Shown: one piece after another, positions 1-5,818 of the stretch | Position numbering within the stretch: position 1 is the stretch's first letter | Layout: every line of letters starts with the position of its first letter | Assembly: GCA_002331255.1 (NCBI GenBank) | Contig: DCZD01000043.1 | Span: forward strand, 64,090-69,907 | Length of the DNA: 5,818 bases | Direction of reading: 5' to 3' | From: Acidimicrobiaceae bacterium UBA2093 | GTDB lineage: Bacteria; Actinomycetota; Acidimicrobiia; Acidimicrobiales; Ilumatobacteraceae | The notes under the pieces: model-generated | The model's database searches: none | What the model saw: the letters and a program-made list of their open reading frames with translations, nothing else | Told to the model about the DNA's origin: nothing | Program-made: the position numbers and the translations under genes

Positions 1-2082
1 GAAGAACGATTCGGTGCGTTCAAGCGAGCGGGCATAGTCGAACTCCTCAAACGCCTTCGTGCATTCATCGACGACGTCTGCCAAGCGCGCGAGCATTGCG
101 ACATCGACGGGCGCAGTCGGGACTGCCGTGTCATCGACGTCGCCGAAACCGAGTACAAACTTTGTGACATTCAACAACTTCACTGCAAGCTTGCGGCCGA
201 CCTTCATCTGATCTTCGCTGAAAGCAGTGTCGACACCAGGTCTTGCCGATGCCGCCCAGTAACGGACGGCGTCGCTTCCGTACGACTCGAACAAGTCGAT
301 GGGGGTGACCACGTTGCCCTTTGACTTCGACATCTTCTTGCGATCTGGGTCAAGGATCCAGCCCGAGAGCGCCGTATTGCGCCACGGAGCTACCCCATGT
401 TCAAAGTGAGAGCGAACGACGGTGGAGAAGAGCCACGTGCGAATGATGTCGTGACCTTGCGGACGAAGATCGAACGGATACACGCGGTCGAAGAGGTCTG
501 CACCGCTTTCTTCCCACAACGCTGCAATCTGCGGAGTGAGCGACGATGTGGCCCAGGTGTCCATGACGTCTGGGTCGCCCGCGAAGCCACCTGGCACTCC
601 ACGTTGGTCTGCTGTGTAACCAGCAGGTACGTCAGTGCTTGGGTCCATTGGCAATTGCGATTCGTCTGGAAGAAGTGGCGAGTCATGCACGACGTTGCCG
701 TCGGTGTCTAGTGGGTACCAAACAGGAACGGGAACACCGAACCACCGTTGACGACTGATCAGCCAGTCACCATTAAGACCTTGCACCCAATTCTCATAGC
801 GATGCCGCATGTGCTCGGGGTGCCAGGCGAACTGAGTGCCGCGGGCCGTTAGCGCAGAACGAAGGTCAGCGTCACGGCCACCGTTGCGGATGTACCACTG
901 ACGACTGGTGACAATCTCGAGAGGACGGTCACCCTTTTCGTAGAACTTCACTGGGTGCATGATCTGCTTCGGTTCGCCGATCATCTCGCCGGAGGTCTTC
1001 AACATGTCCACGATTGCGGTTTGTGCTTGATTCACCGACTTCCCTGCGAGCTGTGCATACCGTTCGCGGCCGACGTCGCTGTTCAGACCTTGTGGTGGGT
1101 CGTTCACGATACGCCCGTCACGACCGATGATGGCGCGAGTTGGCAATTGCAGCTCACGCCACCAGATGACGTCGGTGAGGTCACCGAACGTGCAGATCAT
1201 GGCGATGCCAGAGCCCTTGTCGATTTGTGCAAGTGGATGCGCAAGGACCGGTACCTCGACATCGAACAACGGCGAGCGCACGGTGGCGCCAAAGAGAGGC
1301 TTGTAACGCTCATCGTCAGGGTGGGCAACAAGGGCGACGCACGCCGGTATAAGAACCGGACGCGTCGTTTCGATGATGACGTCGCCGGAGCCGTCGGACT
1401 TGTGAAATGCGATTGTGTGGTATGCACCAGGTCGCTCTCGGTCTTCAAGTTCGGCTTGTGCGACCGCTGTGCGGAAGTCGATGTCCCAGAGTGTCGGTGC
1501 TTCTTGCGTGTATGCCTCACCCCGCTTCAAGTTGCGCAAGAAGGCGCGCTGAGAAATACGGCGAGAGCGATCATCGATGGTGGTGTACAGATATTTCCAA
1601 TCAACCGACAGACCGAGTTGGCGGAACAAATCCTCGAACACTTTTTCGTCTTGAGCAGTGAGCTCTTCGCACAACTCGATGAAGTTCGGTCGCGACACAG
1701 GAACGGCCTTGTGATCTTTCGGAGGGTTGCCCCGAAACGGTGGGTCAAAGTTCGCTTGGTACGGGACCGATGGGTCGCATGACACGCCGAAGAAGTTCTG
1801 CACGCGACGCTCTGTCGGAAGACCATTGTCGTCCCAGCCCATTGGGTAGAAGACCTGTTTGCCGCGCATGCGCCAGAAGCGGGCAACGGTGTCGGTGTGG
1901 GTGTAGGAGAACACATGTCCCATGTGAAGTGAACCGCTGACCGTCGGGGGAGGTGTGTCGACGGCGAACACGTCTGCGCGCGAAGCAGAGGGGTCAAAGC
2001 GATAGGCCCCCGCTTCTTCCCAGAGGGATGTCCACTTTGATTCGAGATTGTCGAGAGATGGCTTCTCAGGCACAGCGGACAT
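1..2082 (-). CDS. valS: Valyl-tRNA synthetase (ValRS), C-terminus cut by the left window edge
   Basis: Class I aminoacyl-tRNA synthetase that attaches valine to tRNA-Val in the cytoplasm and hydrolyses misacylated Thr-tRNA. The reverse strand is open for exactly 694 codons from ATG (2082-2080) to base 1. Visible in order: N-terminal PPPTVSGSLHMGH with the HIGH motif as HMGH at 53-56; GWDDNGLPTE at 82-91; the CP1 editing domain, about 195-375, with ETTRP at 238-242 and AHPDDERY at 253-260; EKGDRPLEIVTSRQWYI at 382-398; GDWLISRQRWFG at 438-449; GHDIIRTW at 543-550; and KMSKS at 583-587. The anticodon-binding domain has only begun by 694; family members are usually about 850-950 residues, so roughly 150-250 are missing. 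The GWDDNGLPTE form marks the archaeal-like ValRS subtype also found in actinobacteria and rickettsias, unlike the GTDHAGIATQ form of E. coli. Residue 243 is Val where Glu or Asp normally follows TTRP. ATG 2082 fits the family N-terminus. It has no Shine-Dalgarno; the bases before it read TCTCCT. Divergent from cysS. Confidence 0.96.
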   Translation of the reverse strand, partial: MSAVPEKPSLDNLESKWTSLWEEAGAYRFDPSASRADVFAVDTPPPTVSGSLHMGHVFSYTHTDTVARFWRMRGKQVFYPMGWDDNGLPTERRVQNFFGVSCDPSVPYQANFDPPFRGNPPKDHKAVPVSRPNFIELCEELTAQDEKVFEDLFRQLGLSVDWKYLYTTIDDRSRRISQRAFLRNLKRGEAYTQEAPTLWDIDFRTAVAQAELEDRERPGAYHTIAFHKSDGSGDVIIETTRPVLIPACVALVAHPDDERYKPLFGATVRSPLFDVEVPVLAHPLAQIDKGSGIAMICTFGDLTDVIWWRELQLPTRAIIGRDGRIVNDPPQGLNSDVGRERYAQLAGKSVNQAQTAIVDMLKTSGEMIGEPKQIMHPVKFYEKGDRPLEIVTSRQWYIRNGGRDADLRSALTARGTQFAWHPEHMRHRYENWVQGLNGDWLISRQRWFGVPVPVWYPLDTDGNVVHDSPLLPDESQLPMDPSTDVPAGYTADQRGVPGGFAGDPDVMDTWATSSLTPQIAALWEESGADLFDRVYPFDLRPQGHDIIRTWLFSTVVRSHFEHGVAPWRNTALSGWILDPDRKKMSKSKGNVVTPIDLFESYGSDAVRYWAASARPGVDTAFSEDQMKVGRKLAVKLLNVTKFVLGFGDVDDTAVPTAPVDVAMLARLADVVDECTKAFEEFDYARSLERTESFF

Positions 2083-2091
2083 AGGAGACAA

Positions 2092-2097
2092 ATCGTA
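2092..2097 (-). promoter_or_regulatory. Putative -10 box of valS (TACGAT)
   Basis: Read on the minus strand the hexamer is TACGAT, which fits the bacterial -10 form TANNNT. Nine bases separate it from the valS ATG, so transcription would begin at or within a few bases of the start codon, giving a leaderless or near-leaderless mRNA. This agrees with the lack of a Shine-Dalgarno. I see no convincing -35 box at 16-18 bp upstream, where it would fall inside the cysS coding region. Inferred from sequence only. Confidence 0.45.
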
Positions 2098-2101
2098 GGC
2101 T
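2096..2101 (+). promoter_or_regulatory. Putative -10 box of cysS (TAGGCT)
   Basis: TAGGCT fits TANNNT and ends 7 bases before the cysS GTG, so the usual start distance puts the first transcribed base at or next to the G of GTG. This is the classic geometry of a leaderless gene. The box shares its TA step (2096-2097) with the opposing valS box, making the symmetric pattern ANNNTANNNT at 2092-2101. There is no clear -35 box upstream, where it would lie inside valS. The AGGAGA at 2083-2088 is about 20 bases from the GTG, too far to serve as its ribosome binding site. Confidence 0.45.
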
Positions 2102-2108
2102 TCTCTCC

Positions 2109-3470
2109 GTGCTGAACCTCTATGACACCGCCACTCAGACGGTGAAACCTCTCGCACTGCGAGACCCGGGGACCGTCAGCATCTATCTGTGTGGCCCCAC
2201 CGTGTACGGGCCGCCTCACCTGGGCCACGGACGTGCCACTTTGGTGTACGACATTCTGCGTCGTTATCTCGAATGGACTGGTCTGCGCGTGCGCTTGGTG
2301 TCGAACATCACGGATATTGACGACAAGATCATCGACCGCGCCAACCGCGAGGGTCGCCCATGGCAGGACATCACGAACAAGTGCGAAGACGTGTGGTTCC
2401 GTGCCATGTCACAGCTGGGAGTACAGCGGCCGACGGATGTTCCGCATGCCACCGAGTATGTGGACGAGATGGTCGCCATGATCGGAACACTCGTGGCTCG
2501 TGGTGCTGCGTACCCCACCGACGACGGCGTGTACCTGTCGGTCGAATCCGTTCCTGATTACGGATTGCTCGCGCACCAAAGTCTCGATGACATGCTCGCC
2601 GGTGGCGGTGAACGTGAGGTGCTTGGTGCCGAACAGAAGCGCCACTCCGCTGACTTTGCTCTGTGGAAGTTTTCGAAGCCCGGTGAGCCAAGTTGGCCAT
2701 CACCGTGGGGTGACGGTCGGCCCGGATGGCACAGCGAATGCGTGGTCATGAGTCTGCAATTACTTGGCGACGGTTTCGACCTGCACTGCGGTGGTGCCGA
2801 CTTGCGCTTCCCGCATCACGAGAACGAGCGTGCACAGTCGGTTGCCCTTGGTCGAGAGTTCGCACGACATTGGATGCACAACGGTTTCGTAGTCGACGCA
2901 GAGGGCGAGAAAATGTCGAAGAGCCTCGGAAACGTGGCAAATCTTCTCGATTTGCTCGAGCACTACGACCCTCGCGCGTACCGCATGTTGTTGTTGCAAT
3001 CGCATTACCGCTCGCCAGTAAAGGTCGGGCAGGACAACATCGATTCATCGGTGAAAGCTCTGGCAAATCTCGACAACTTCTACGCGCGCACAAGTAGTTG
3101 CCCAAATGGCGCGGAAGACGGAGCCCTGCTCGCGGACTTCCGTGCGGCCATGAACAACGACCTCGACACTCCCGCCGCTATGGCGCTGATTTTCGACACT
3201 GTTCGTTCGGCCAACTCGGCACTCGATGATGGTGACTTGGCGCGGTGTGCGACATTGCGTGCATCCGCAGTTCACATGGCTGACGCACTTGGTCTGAACT
3301 TCACTGCGGGTGACGACGTTGATGACGTCGCTCTTGGCAAAGCAGCCGAGCTAGATGCTGCGCGTGTCGCGAAGGATTTTGCGCGCGCAGATGCGCTTCG
3401 CGCCGAGCTAACCGCCCAGGGTTACGTGGTTGAGACCGCCAAGGAAGGTACGCGCCTCCGCCGTGGCTGA
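2109..3470 (+). CDS. cysS: Cysteinyl-tRNA synthetase (CysRS)
   Basis: Class I synthetase that charges tRNA-Cys with cysteine in the cytoplasm. It is complete at 453 residues, close to the 461 of E. coli CysRS. The active site opens with CGPTVYGPPHLGHGR at 28-42, the HIGH motif being HLGH at 37-40. The four zinc ligands that select cysteine are all present: Cys28, Cys211, His236 and Glu240, by match to E. coli C28, C209, H234 and E238. KMSKS lies at 268-272. The C-terminal helical domain ends in the usual AQGYVVETAKEGT pattern at 436-448. The paralogue MshC (mycothiol Cys-ligase) is unlikely, because the CGPTVY motif and the full C-terminal domain are those of CysRS. The start is GTG 2109; the protein begins MLNLYDTAT, typical of the family, and no Shine-Dalgarno precedes it. 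It diverges from valS across 26 bp and overlaps the downstream transporter. Confidence 0.97.
   Translation: MLNLYDTATQTVKPLALRDPGTVSIYLCGPTVYGPPHLGHGRATLVYDILRRYLEWTGLRVRLVSNITDIDDKIIDRANREGRPWQDITNKCEDVWFRAMSQLGVQRPTDVPHATEYVDEMVAMIGTLVARGAAYPTDDGVYLSVESVPDYGLLAHQSLDDMLAGGGEREVLGAEQKRHSADFALWKFSKPGEPSWPSPWGDGRPGWHSECVVMSLQLLGDGFDLHCGGADLRFPHHENERAQSVALGREFARHWMHNGFVVDAEGEKMSKSLGNVANLLDLLEHYDPRAYRMLLLQSHYRSPVKVGQDNIDSSVKALANLDNFYARTSSCPNGAEDGALLADFRAAMNNDLDTPAAMALIFDTVRSANSALDDGDLARCATLRASAVHMADALGLNFTAGDDVDDVALGKAAELDAARVAKDFARADALRAELTAQGYVVETAKEGTRLRRG
3442..3448 (+). promoter_or_regulatory. Shine-Dalgarno-like AGGAAGG inside the cysS end, before the transporter
   Basis: A purine-rich AGGAAGG lies in the last codons of cysS, 14 bases before GTG 3463. 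That spacing is longer than the usual 5-9, so it may be a weak site or simply coding sequence. No other Shine-Dalgarno-like run precedes the transporter, and no other start codon in its frame falls at better spacing. It favours GTG 3463 over the upstream TTG at 3430, which the run follows. Confidence 0.3.
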
Positions 3471-4647
3471 CGTGACCGCCACGAAACACAAGGCACCACT
3501 TCCTCCCGGTTTCTGGACAATCTGGACCACGGTTGCGCTCGACCTAGTCGGATTTGGAATCGTCGCGCCGATTCTGGGTCGTTATGCAGAGCGATTCGGC
3601 GCGTCTGGGCTTGAAGTCGGTCTGTTGTTCGCCTCGTTCTCGCTCGCGCAGTTTGTGTTCGCGCCAATTCTGGGTCGCGTGTCGGACAGGGTCGGACGCA
3701 AGCCTGTCATCATCGTGTCGCTTGTGGGAACGGCAGTCGGCAGCTTCATCACGGGGGCAGCAGGTGCATTGTGGGTGTTGTTCTTGGGGCGCATCATCGA
3801 CGGAGCTTCAGGTGCGAGTGTTGCGGTAGCACAGAGTGCGATAACCGACATCGCGCCGCCAGATCAACGCACAAAGTTGCTCGGAATGCTGGGTGCAGCA
3901 TTCGGTATCGGTTTTGTTCTCGGACCAGCTGTTGGTGGTCTGGCGGCTCTCGGCGGACCGCATGTTCCGTTCTACGTTGCCGGAACTGTCGCAGCTGTGA
4001 ATGCAGTCGTTGCACTTGTTCGGCTGCCTGAGACAAAGTCAGTTGTCTCAATCCCGGTCCGCAACTCGCGCCGCGTTCGTGCGGTGTCACCCGAGCTGTT
4101 GCGTTATGCAGTCATCGGGTTCATCGCCACCGCAGGCTTTGCCGGTTTCGAAGCGACGTTTTCTCTGTTTGGTGAGCGACGATTCGACCTGACAGAAGGT
4201 TCAGCCGCAGCAGTATTTCTGTTCGTCGGCGTGTTGTTGGTAATTGTGCAGGGGTTGCTCGTTGGCCAGTTGGCTACGCGTGTCAAGCCCTTCGTACTGC
4301 TTCGCGCCGGTCTTGTCGTCGTTGCTCTCGGACTGTTCACTCTGAGCTCGGCGACTACTTGGCCAGTGCTGTTCGTGTCACTCGCAGTACTTGCTATCGG
4401 TCAAGGCGTTGCTACACCTTCACTGACTTCGCTGGTCGCAGAGGCGGCGCCAGAAGAGCGGAGGGGAGAGGCACTTGGTTACCAGCAAAGCGCTGGTGCC
4501 TTGGCGCGAATTGTCGGACCAGTTGCAGCAGGTGCGATCTTCGACGGCATCGGTGTGGGAGCGCCGTACATTCTTGGCGGTGCACTTGTCCTTCTTGCTG
4601 TCATTCTCGTAGCACGAGGTGCGCGAGTTGCTACATCTGTCGCCTGA
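3463..4647 (+). CDS. MFS transporter, DHA1 / TetA-like drug:H+ antiporter type, substrate unknown
   Basis: Integral inner-membrane secondary transporter of the major facilitator superfamily. From GTG 3463 it has 394 residues, the usual length for a 12-helix member. Seen, numbered from GTG 3463: helix 1 with LDLVGFGIVAPILG at 26-39; MFS motif A GRVSDRVGRKP at 71-81 in the loop between helices 2 and 3; motif B-like FLGRIIDGASGA at 107-118; motif C-like GIGFVLGPAVGG at 148-159, which is typical of exporters; a charged central loop at about 189-212; and a second-half repeat of the motif-C type, ARIVGPVAAGAIFD, at 348-361. These point to a proton-driven exporter of small molecules; the substrate cannot be read from the sequence. 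The start is uncertain: GTG 3463 overlaps cysS by 8 bp, GTG 3472 lies just past its stop, and TTG 3430 would overlap by 41 bp. Whichever is used, translation is probably coupled to cysS in one transcript. Confidence 0.88.
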   Translation: MADVTATKHKAPLPPGFWTIWTTVALDLVGFGIVAPILGRYAERFGASGLEVGLLFASFSLAQFVFAPILGRVSDRVGRKPVIIVSLVGTAVGSFITGAAGALWVLFLGRIIDGASGASVAVAQSAITDIAPPDQRTKLLGMLGAAFGIGFVLGPAVGGLAALGGPHVPFYVAGTVAAVNAVVALVRLPETKSVVSIPVRNSRRVRAVSPELLRYAVIGFIATAGFAGFEATFSLFGERRFDLTEGSAAAVFLFVGVLLVIVQGLLVGQLATRVKPFVLLRAGLVVVALGLFTLSSATTWPVLFVSLAVLAIGQGVATPSLTSLVAEAAPEERRGEALGYQQSAGALARIVGPVAAGAIFDGIGVGAPYILGGALVLLAVILVARGARVATSVA

Positions 4648-4656
4648 TTTCGCACG

Positions 4657-4672
4657 TTGAGATGACTCTCAA
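4657..4672. repeat. Perfect 6-4-6 inverted repeat, possible operator
   Basis: TTGAGA and TCTCAA form perfect 6-bp arms around a TGAC centre, with outer CGCA (4651-4654) and TGCG (4676-4679) adding a second, separated pairing. It starts 10 bases after the transporter stop and is centred about 45 bases before the dehydrogenase start. No run of T follows and the arms are not GC-rich, so an intrinsic terminator is a poor fit. A binding site for a dimeric regulator of the dehydrogenase is a reasonable guess. It does not resemble the KstR operator (TAGAAC..GTTCTA type). Confidence 0.4.
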
Positions 4673-4697
4673 TAATGCGTCGGTCCCTACCCATTGG

Positions 4698-4703
4698 TAA
4701 CTT
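4698..4703 (+). promoter_or_regulatory. Putative -10 box of the acyl-CoA dehydrogenase gene (TAACTT)
   Basis: TAACTT fits TANNNT and ends 6 bases before ATG 4710, so transcription would start at the A of the ATG, a leaderless layout like that proposed for cysS. There is no Shine-Dalgarno before the ATG. No good -35 box is seen 16-18 bp upstream; the TTGAGA of the palindrome lies about 35 bp away, too far to act as one. Its presence suggests that the dehydrogenase is a separate transcription unit from cysS and the transporter. Confidence 0.4.
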
Positions 4704-4709
4704 GGCGTC

Positions 4710-5818
4710 ATGGCCGAGTTCTCCCTCCACCTCAATGACGATCAACTGCAAATCCAAGATTGGGTCCACAACTTCGCAAAAGATGTGATTCGACCCAATG
4801 CAATCGAATGGGACGAGCGCGAAGAATTCCCGTTCCCCATCGTTGAAGAGGCCGCAAAGATCGGTTTATACGGGTGGGAGTTTCTCATGAACTCGATGGG
4901 CGATCCGTCAGGTCTCACAATGCCAGTTGCTATCGAAGAGTTGTTCTGGGGCGACGCTGGTATCGGCATGGCCATCATGGGTTCAGGGCTTGCTGCAGCG
5001 GGAATCGCAGGCAACGGAACCCCTGAGCAGGTCATGGAGTGGGTGCCACAGTGCTACGGAGATGCAAACAAGGTGCAACTCGGTGCGTTCTGTGTGAGCG
5101 AACCTGATGCTGGCTCCGACGTGTCATCGCTTCGTACGCGCGCCGTATACGACGAAGCAAACGATGAGTGGGTGTTGAACGGCACCAAAGCATGGATTAC
5201 CAATGGTGGAATTGCCGATGTACACGTAGTTGTTGCAGCTGTTGATCCGGCGCTTAAAGGACGCGGTCAGGCGTCATTCATCGTTCCTCCGGGAACGAAG
5301 GGAATTAGTCAAGGCCAGAAGTATCTGAAGCATGGCATTCGTGCGTCACACACGGCAGAAGTCGTGCTCGACGATGTCCGTGTTCCCGGTCGTTGTCTAC
5401 TCGGAGGCAAAGAGAAGCTTGATGCAAAGTTGGCTCGTGCACGCGAGGCTGGTCGGAGCGGCGAGAAGCAGCCAGCAATGAGTACTTTCGAAGCCACACG
5501 GCCGGCAGTGGGTGCGCAGGCACTTGGTATTGCGCGTGCTGCATATGAGATCTCGCTTGACTATGCCAAGGAGCGTGTTGCATTCGGCAAGCCGATCATT
5601 ATGAACCAGGCAATCGCGTTCAAGTTGGCGAATATGATCACTCGCATCGATGCGTCGCGGCTTCTTATTTGGCGTGCAGCGTGGACGGCCAAGAATGGTG
5701 GCTTTACCCATGGTGAAGGTTCGATGAGCAAGTACTACGCATCAGAGACGGCAGTGCGAGTCACCGAAGAGGCAATTCAAATTCTTGGTGGCTACGGCTA
5801 CACGCGCGAGTACCACGT
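4710..5818 (+). CDS. Acyl-CoA dehydrogenase (MCAD-like, FAD-dependent), C-terminus cut by the right window edge
   Basis: FAD-dependent enzyme that oxidises an acyl-CoA to the trans-2-enoyl-CoA, the first step of beta-oxidation or of branched-chain or steroid side-chain breakdown, passing electrons to ETF. 369 codons are present of probably about 390-410. Domains in order: N-terminal helical domain at about 5-120; middle beta domain with family signature 1, CVSEPDAGSDVSS, at 128-140 and the flavin-contacting WITNGG at 162-167; C-terminal helical domain from about 257 with AMSTFEATRPAVGAQALG at 256-273, RVAFGKPI at 289-296, and signature 2, QILGGYGYTRE, at 357-367. Glu367 matches the catalytic base Glu376 of mammalian MCAD, and Thr263-Arg264 match its Thr255-Arg256. 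A charged insert of about 16-18 residues lies at about 234-254. ATG 4710 gives the normal N-terminus. Substrate chain length cannot be read with confidence. No ETF or thiolase gene is visible nearby. Confidence 0.94.
   Translation, partial: MAEFSLHLNDDQLQIQDWVHNFAKDVIRPNAIEWDEREEFPFPIVEEAAKIGLYGWEFLMNSMGDPSGLTMPVAIEELFWGDAGIGMAIMGSGLAAAGIAGNGTPEQVMEWVPQCYGDANKVQLGAFCVSEPDAGSDVSSLRTRAVYDEANDEWVLNGTKAWITNGGIADVHVVVAAVDPALKGRGQASFIVPPGTKGISQGQKYLKHGIRASHTAEVVLDDVRVPGRCLLGGKEKLDAKLARAREAGRSGEKQPAMSTFEATRPAVGAQALGIARAAYEISLDYAKERVAFGKPIIMNQAIAFKLANMITRIDASRLLIWRAAWTAKNGGFTHGEGSMSKYYASETAVRVTEEAIQILGGYGYTREYH

Noticed and set aside
955..1782. Plus-strand 275-residue open frame opposite valS
   Set aside because: It lies wholly antisense to the conserved ValRS sequence, has a composition rich in Arg, Val and Cys with no recognisable domain, and is explained by the codon bias of valS.
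2083..2088. AGGAGA as a ribosome binding site for cysS
   Set aside because: It is 20 bases from the GTG start, too far, and no alternative cysS start at proper spacing gives a CysRS N-terminus.
2060..2105. Direct repeat GGCTTCTC at 2060-2067 and 2098-2105 around the divergent gap
   Set aside because: Only 8 bp, with one copy inside the valS coding region; no further copies or symmetry support a regulatory role, so coincidence is likely.
1527..2228. Minus-strand 233-residue open frame running across the valS start and into cysS
   Set aside because: It is out of frame with valS, runs antisense into the conserved start of cysS, and resembles no protein family; it is a frame shadow.
2746..3105. 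Minus-strand open frame of 119 residues inside cysS, with several similar short ones
   Set aside because: All overlap the zinc-site and KMSKS regions of cysS and show no family motif or start signals.
2109..3470. MshC (mycothiol cysteine ligase) instead of CysRS
   Set aside because: The CGPTVY motif and the complete C-terminal domain ending in the AQGY..GT pattern match CysRS; MshC is shorter and has a different active-site motif.
4651..4679. Intrinsic terminator after the transporter gene
   Set aside because: The stem has only 6 bp of mixed composition and is followed by TAATGCG rather than a T-run.

Overview
The window is an ordinary housekeeping and metabolism stretch from a moderately GC-rich bacterium, most likely an actinomycete-phylum organism. 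The actinobacterial call is an inference. It rests on the ValRS subtype (the GWDDNGLPTE and EKGDRPLEI forms), the wording of the CysRS active site, an acyl-CoA dehydrogenase resembling actinobacterial ones, and several starts with no Shine-Dalgarno sequence but a TANNNT box just upstream, a typical leaderless layout. A member of the Acidimicrobiia is my best guess, with low certainty.

Layout: (1) 1-2082, minus strand: valyl-tRNA synthetase, whose C-terminal end lies beyond the left edge; 694 residues are open without a break. (2) 2083-2108: a 26-bp divergent gap holding two overlapping -10-like boxes, one for each direction. (3) 2109-3470, plus strand: complete cysteinyl-tRNA synthetase starting with GTG. 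(4) 3463-4647, plus strand: an MFS transporter whose likely start overlaps the cysS end by 8 bp. (5) 4648-4709: a 62-bp gap with a perfect 6-4-6 palindrome and a -10-like box. (6) 4710-5818, plus strand: acyl-CoA dehydrogenase, complete up to its catalytic glutamate and cut by the right edge.

How the genes relate: valS and cysS charge tRNA-Val and tRNA-Cys and appear to share one very compact bidirectional promoter, which would tie their expression together. The transporter is probably translated by coupling to cysS; nothing in the sequence ties its substrate to cysteine. The acyl-CoA dehydrogenase probably starts a separate transcription unit with its own promoter and perhaps an operator. 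There are no RNA genes, mobile elements, CRISPR arrays or gene-free stretches over 300 bases. I found no convincing undescribed system. The points most worth checking are the compact divergent promoter, the palindrome before the dehydrogenase, and an unusual residue in the ValRS editing motif.
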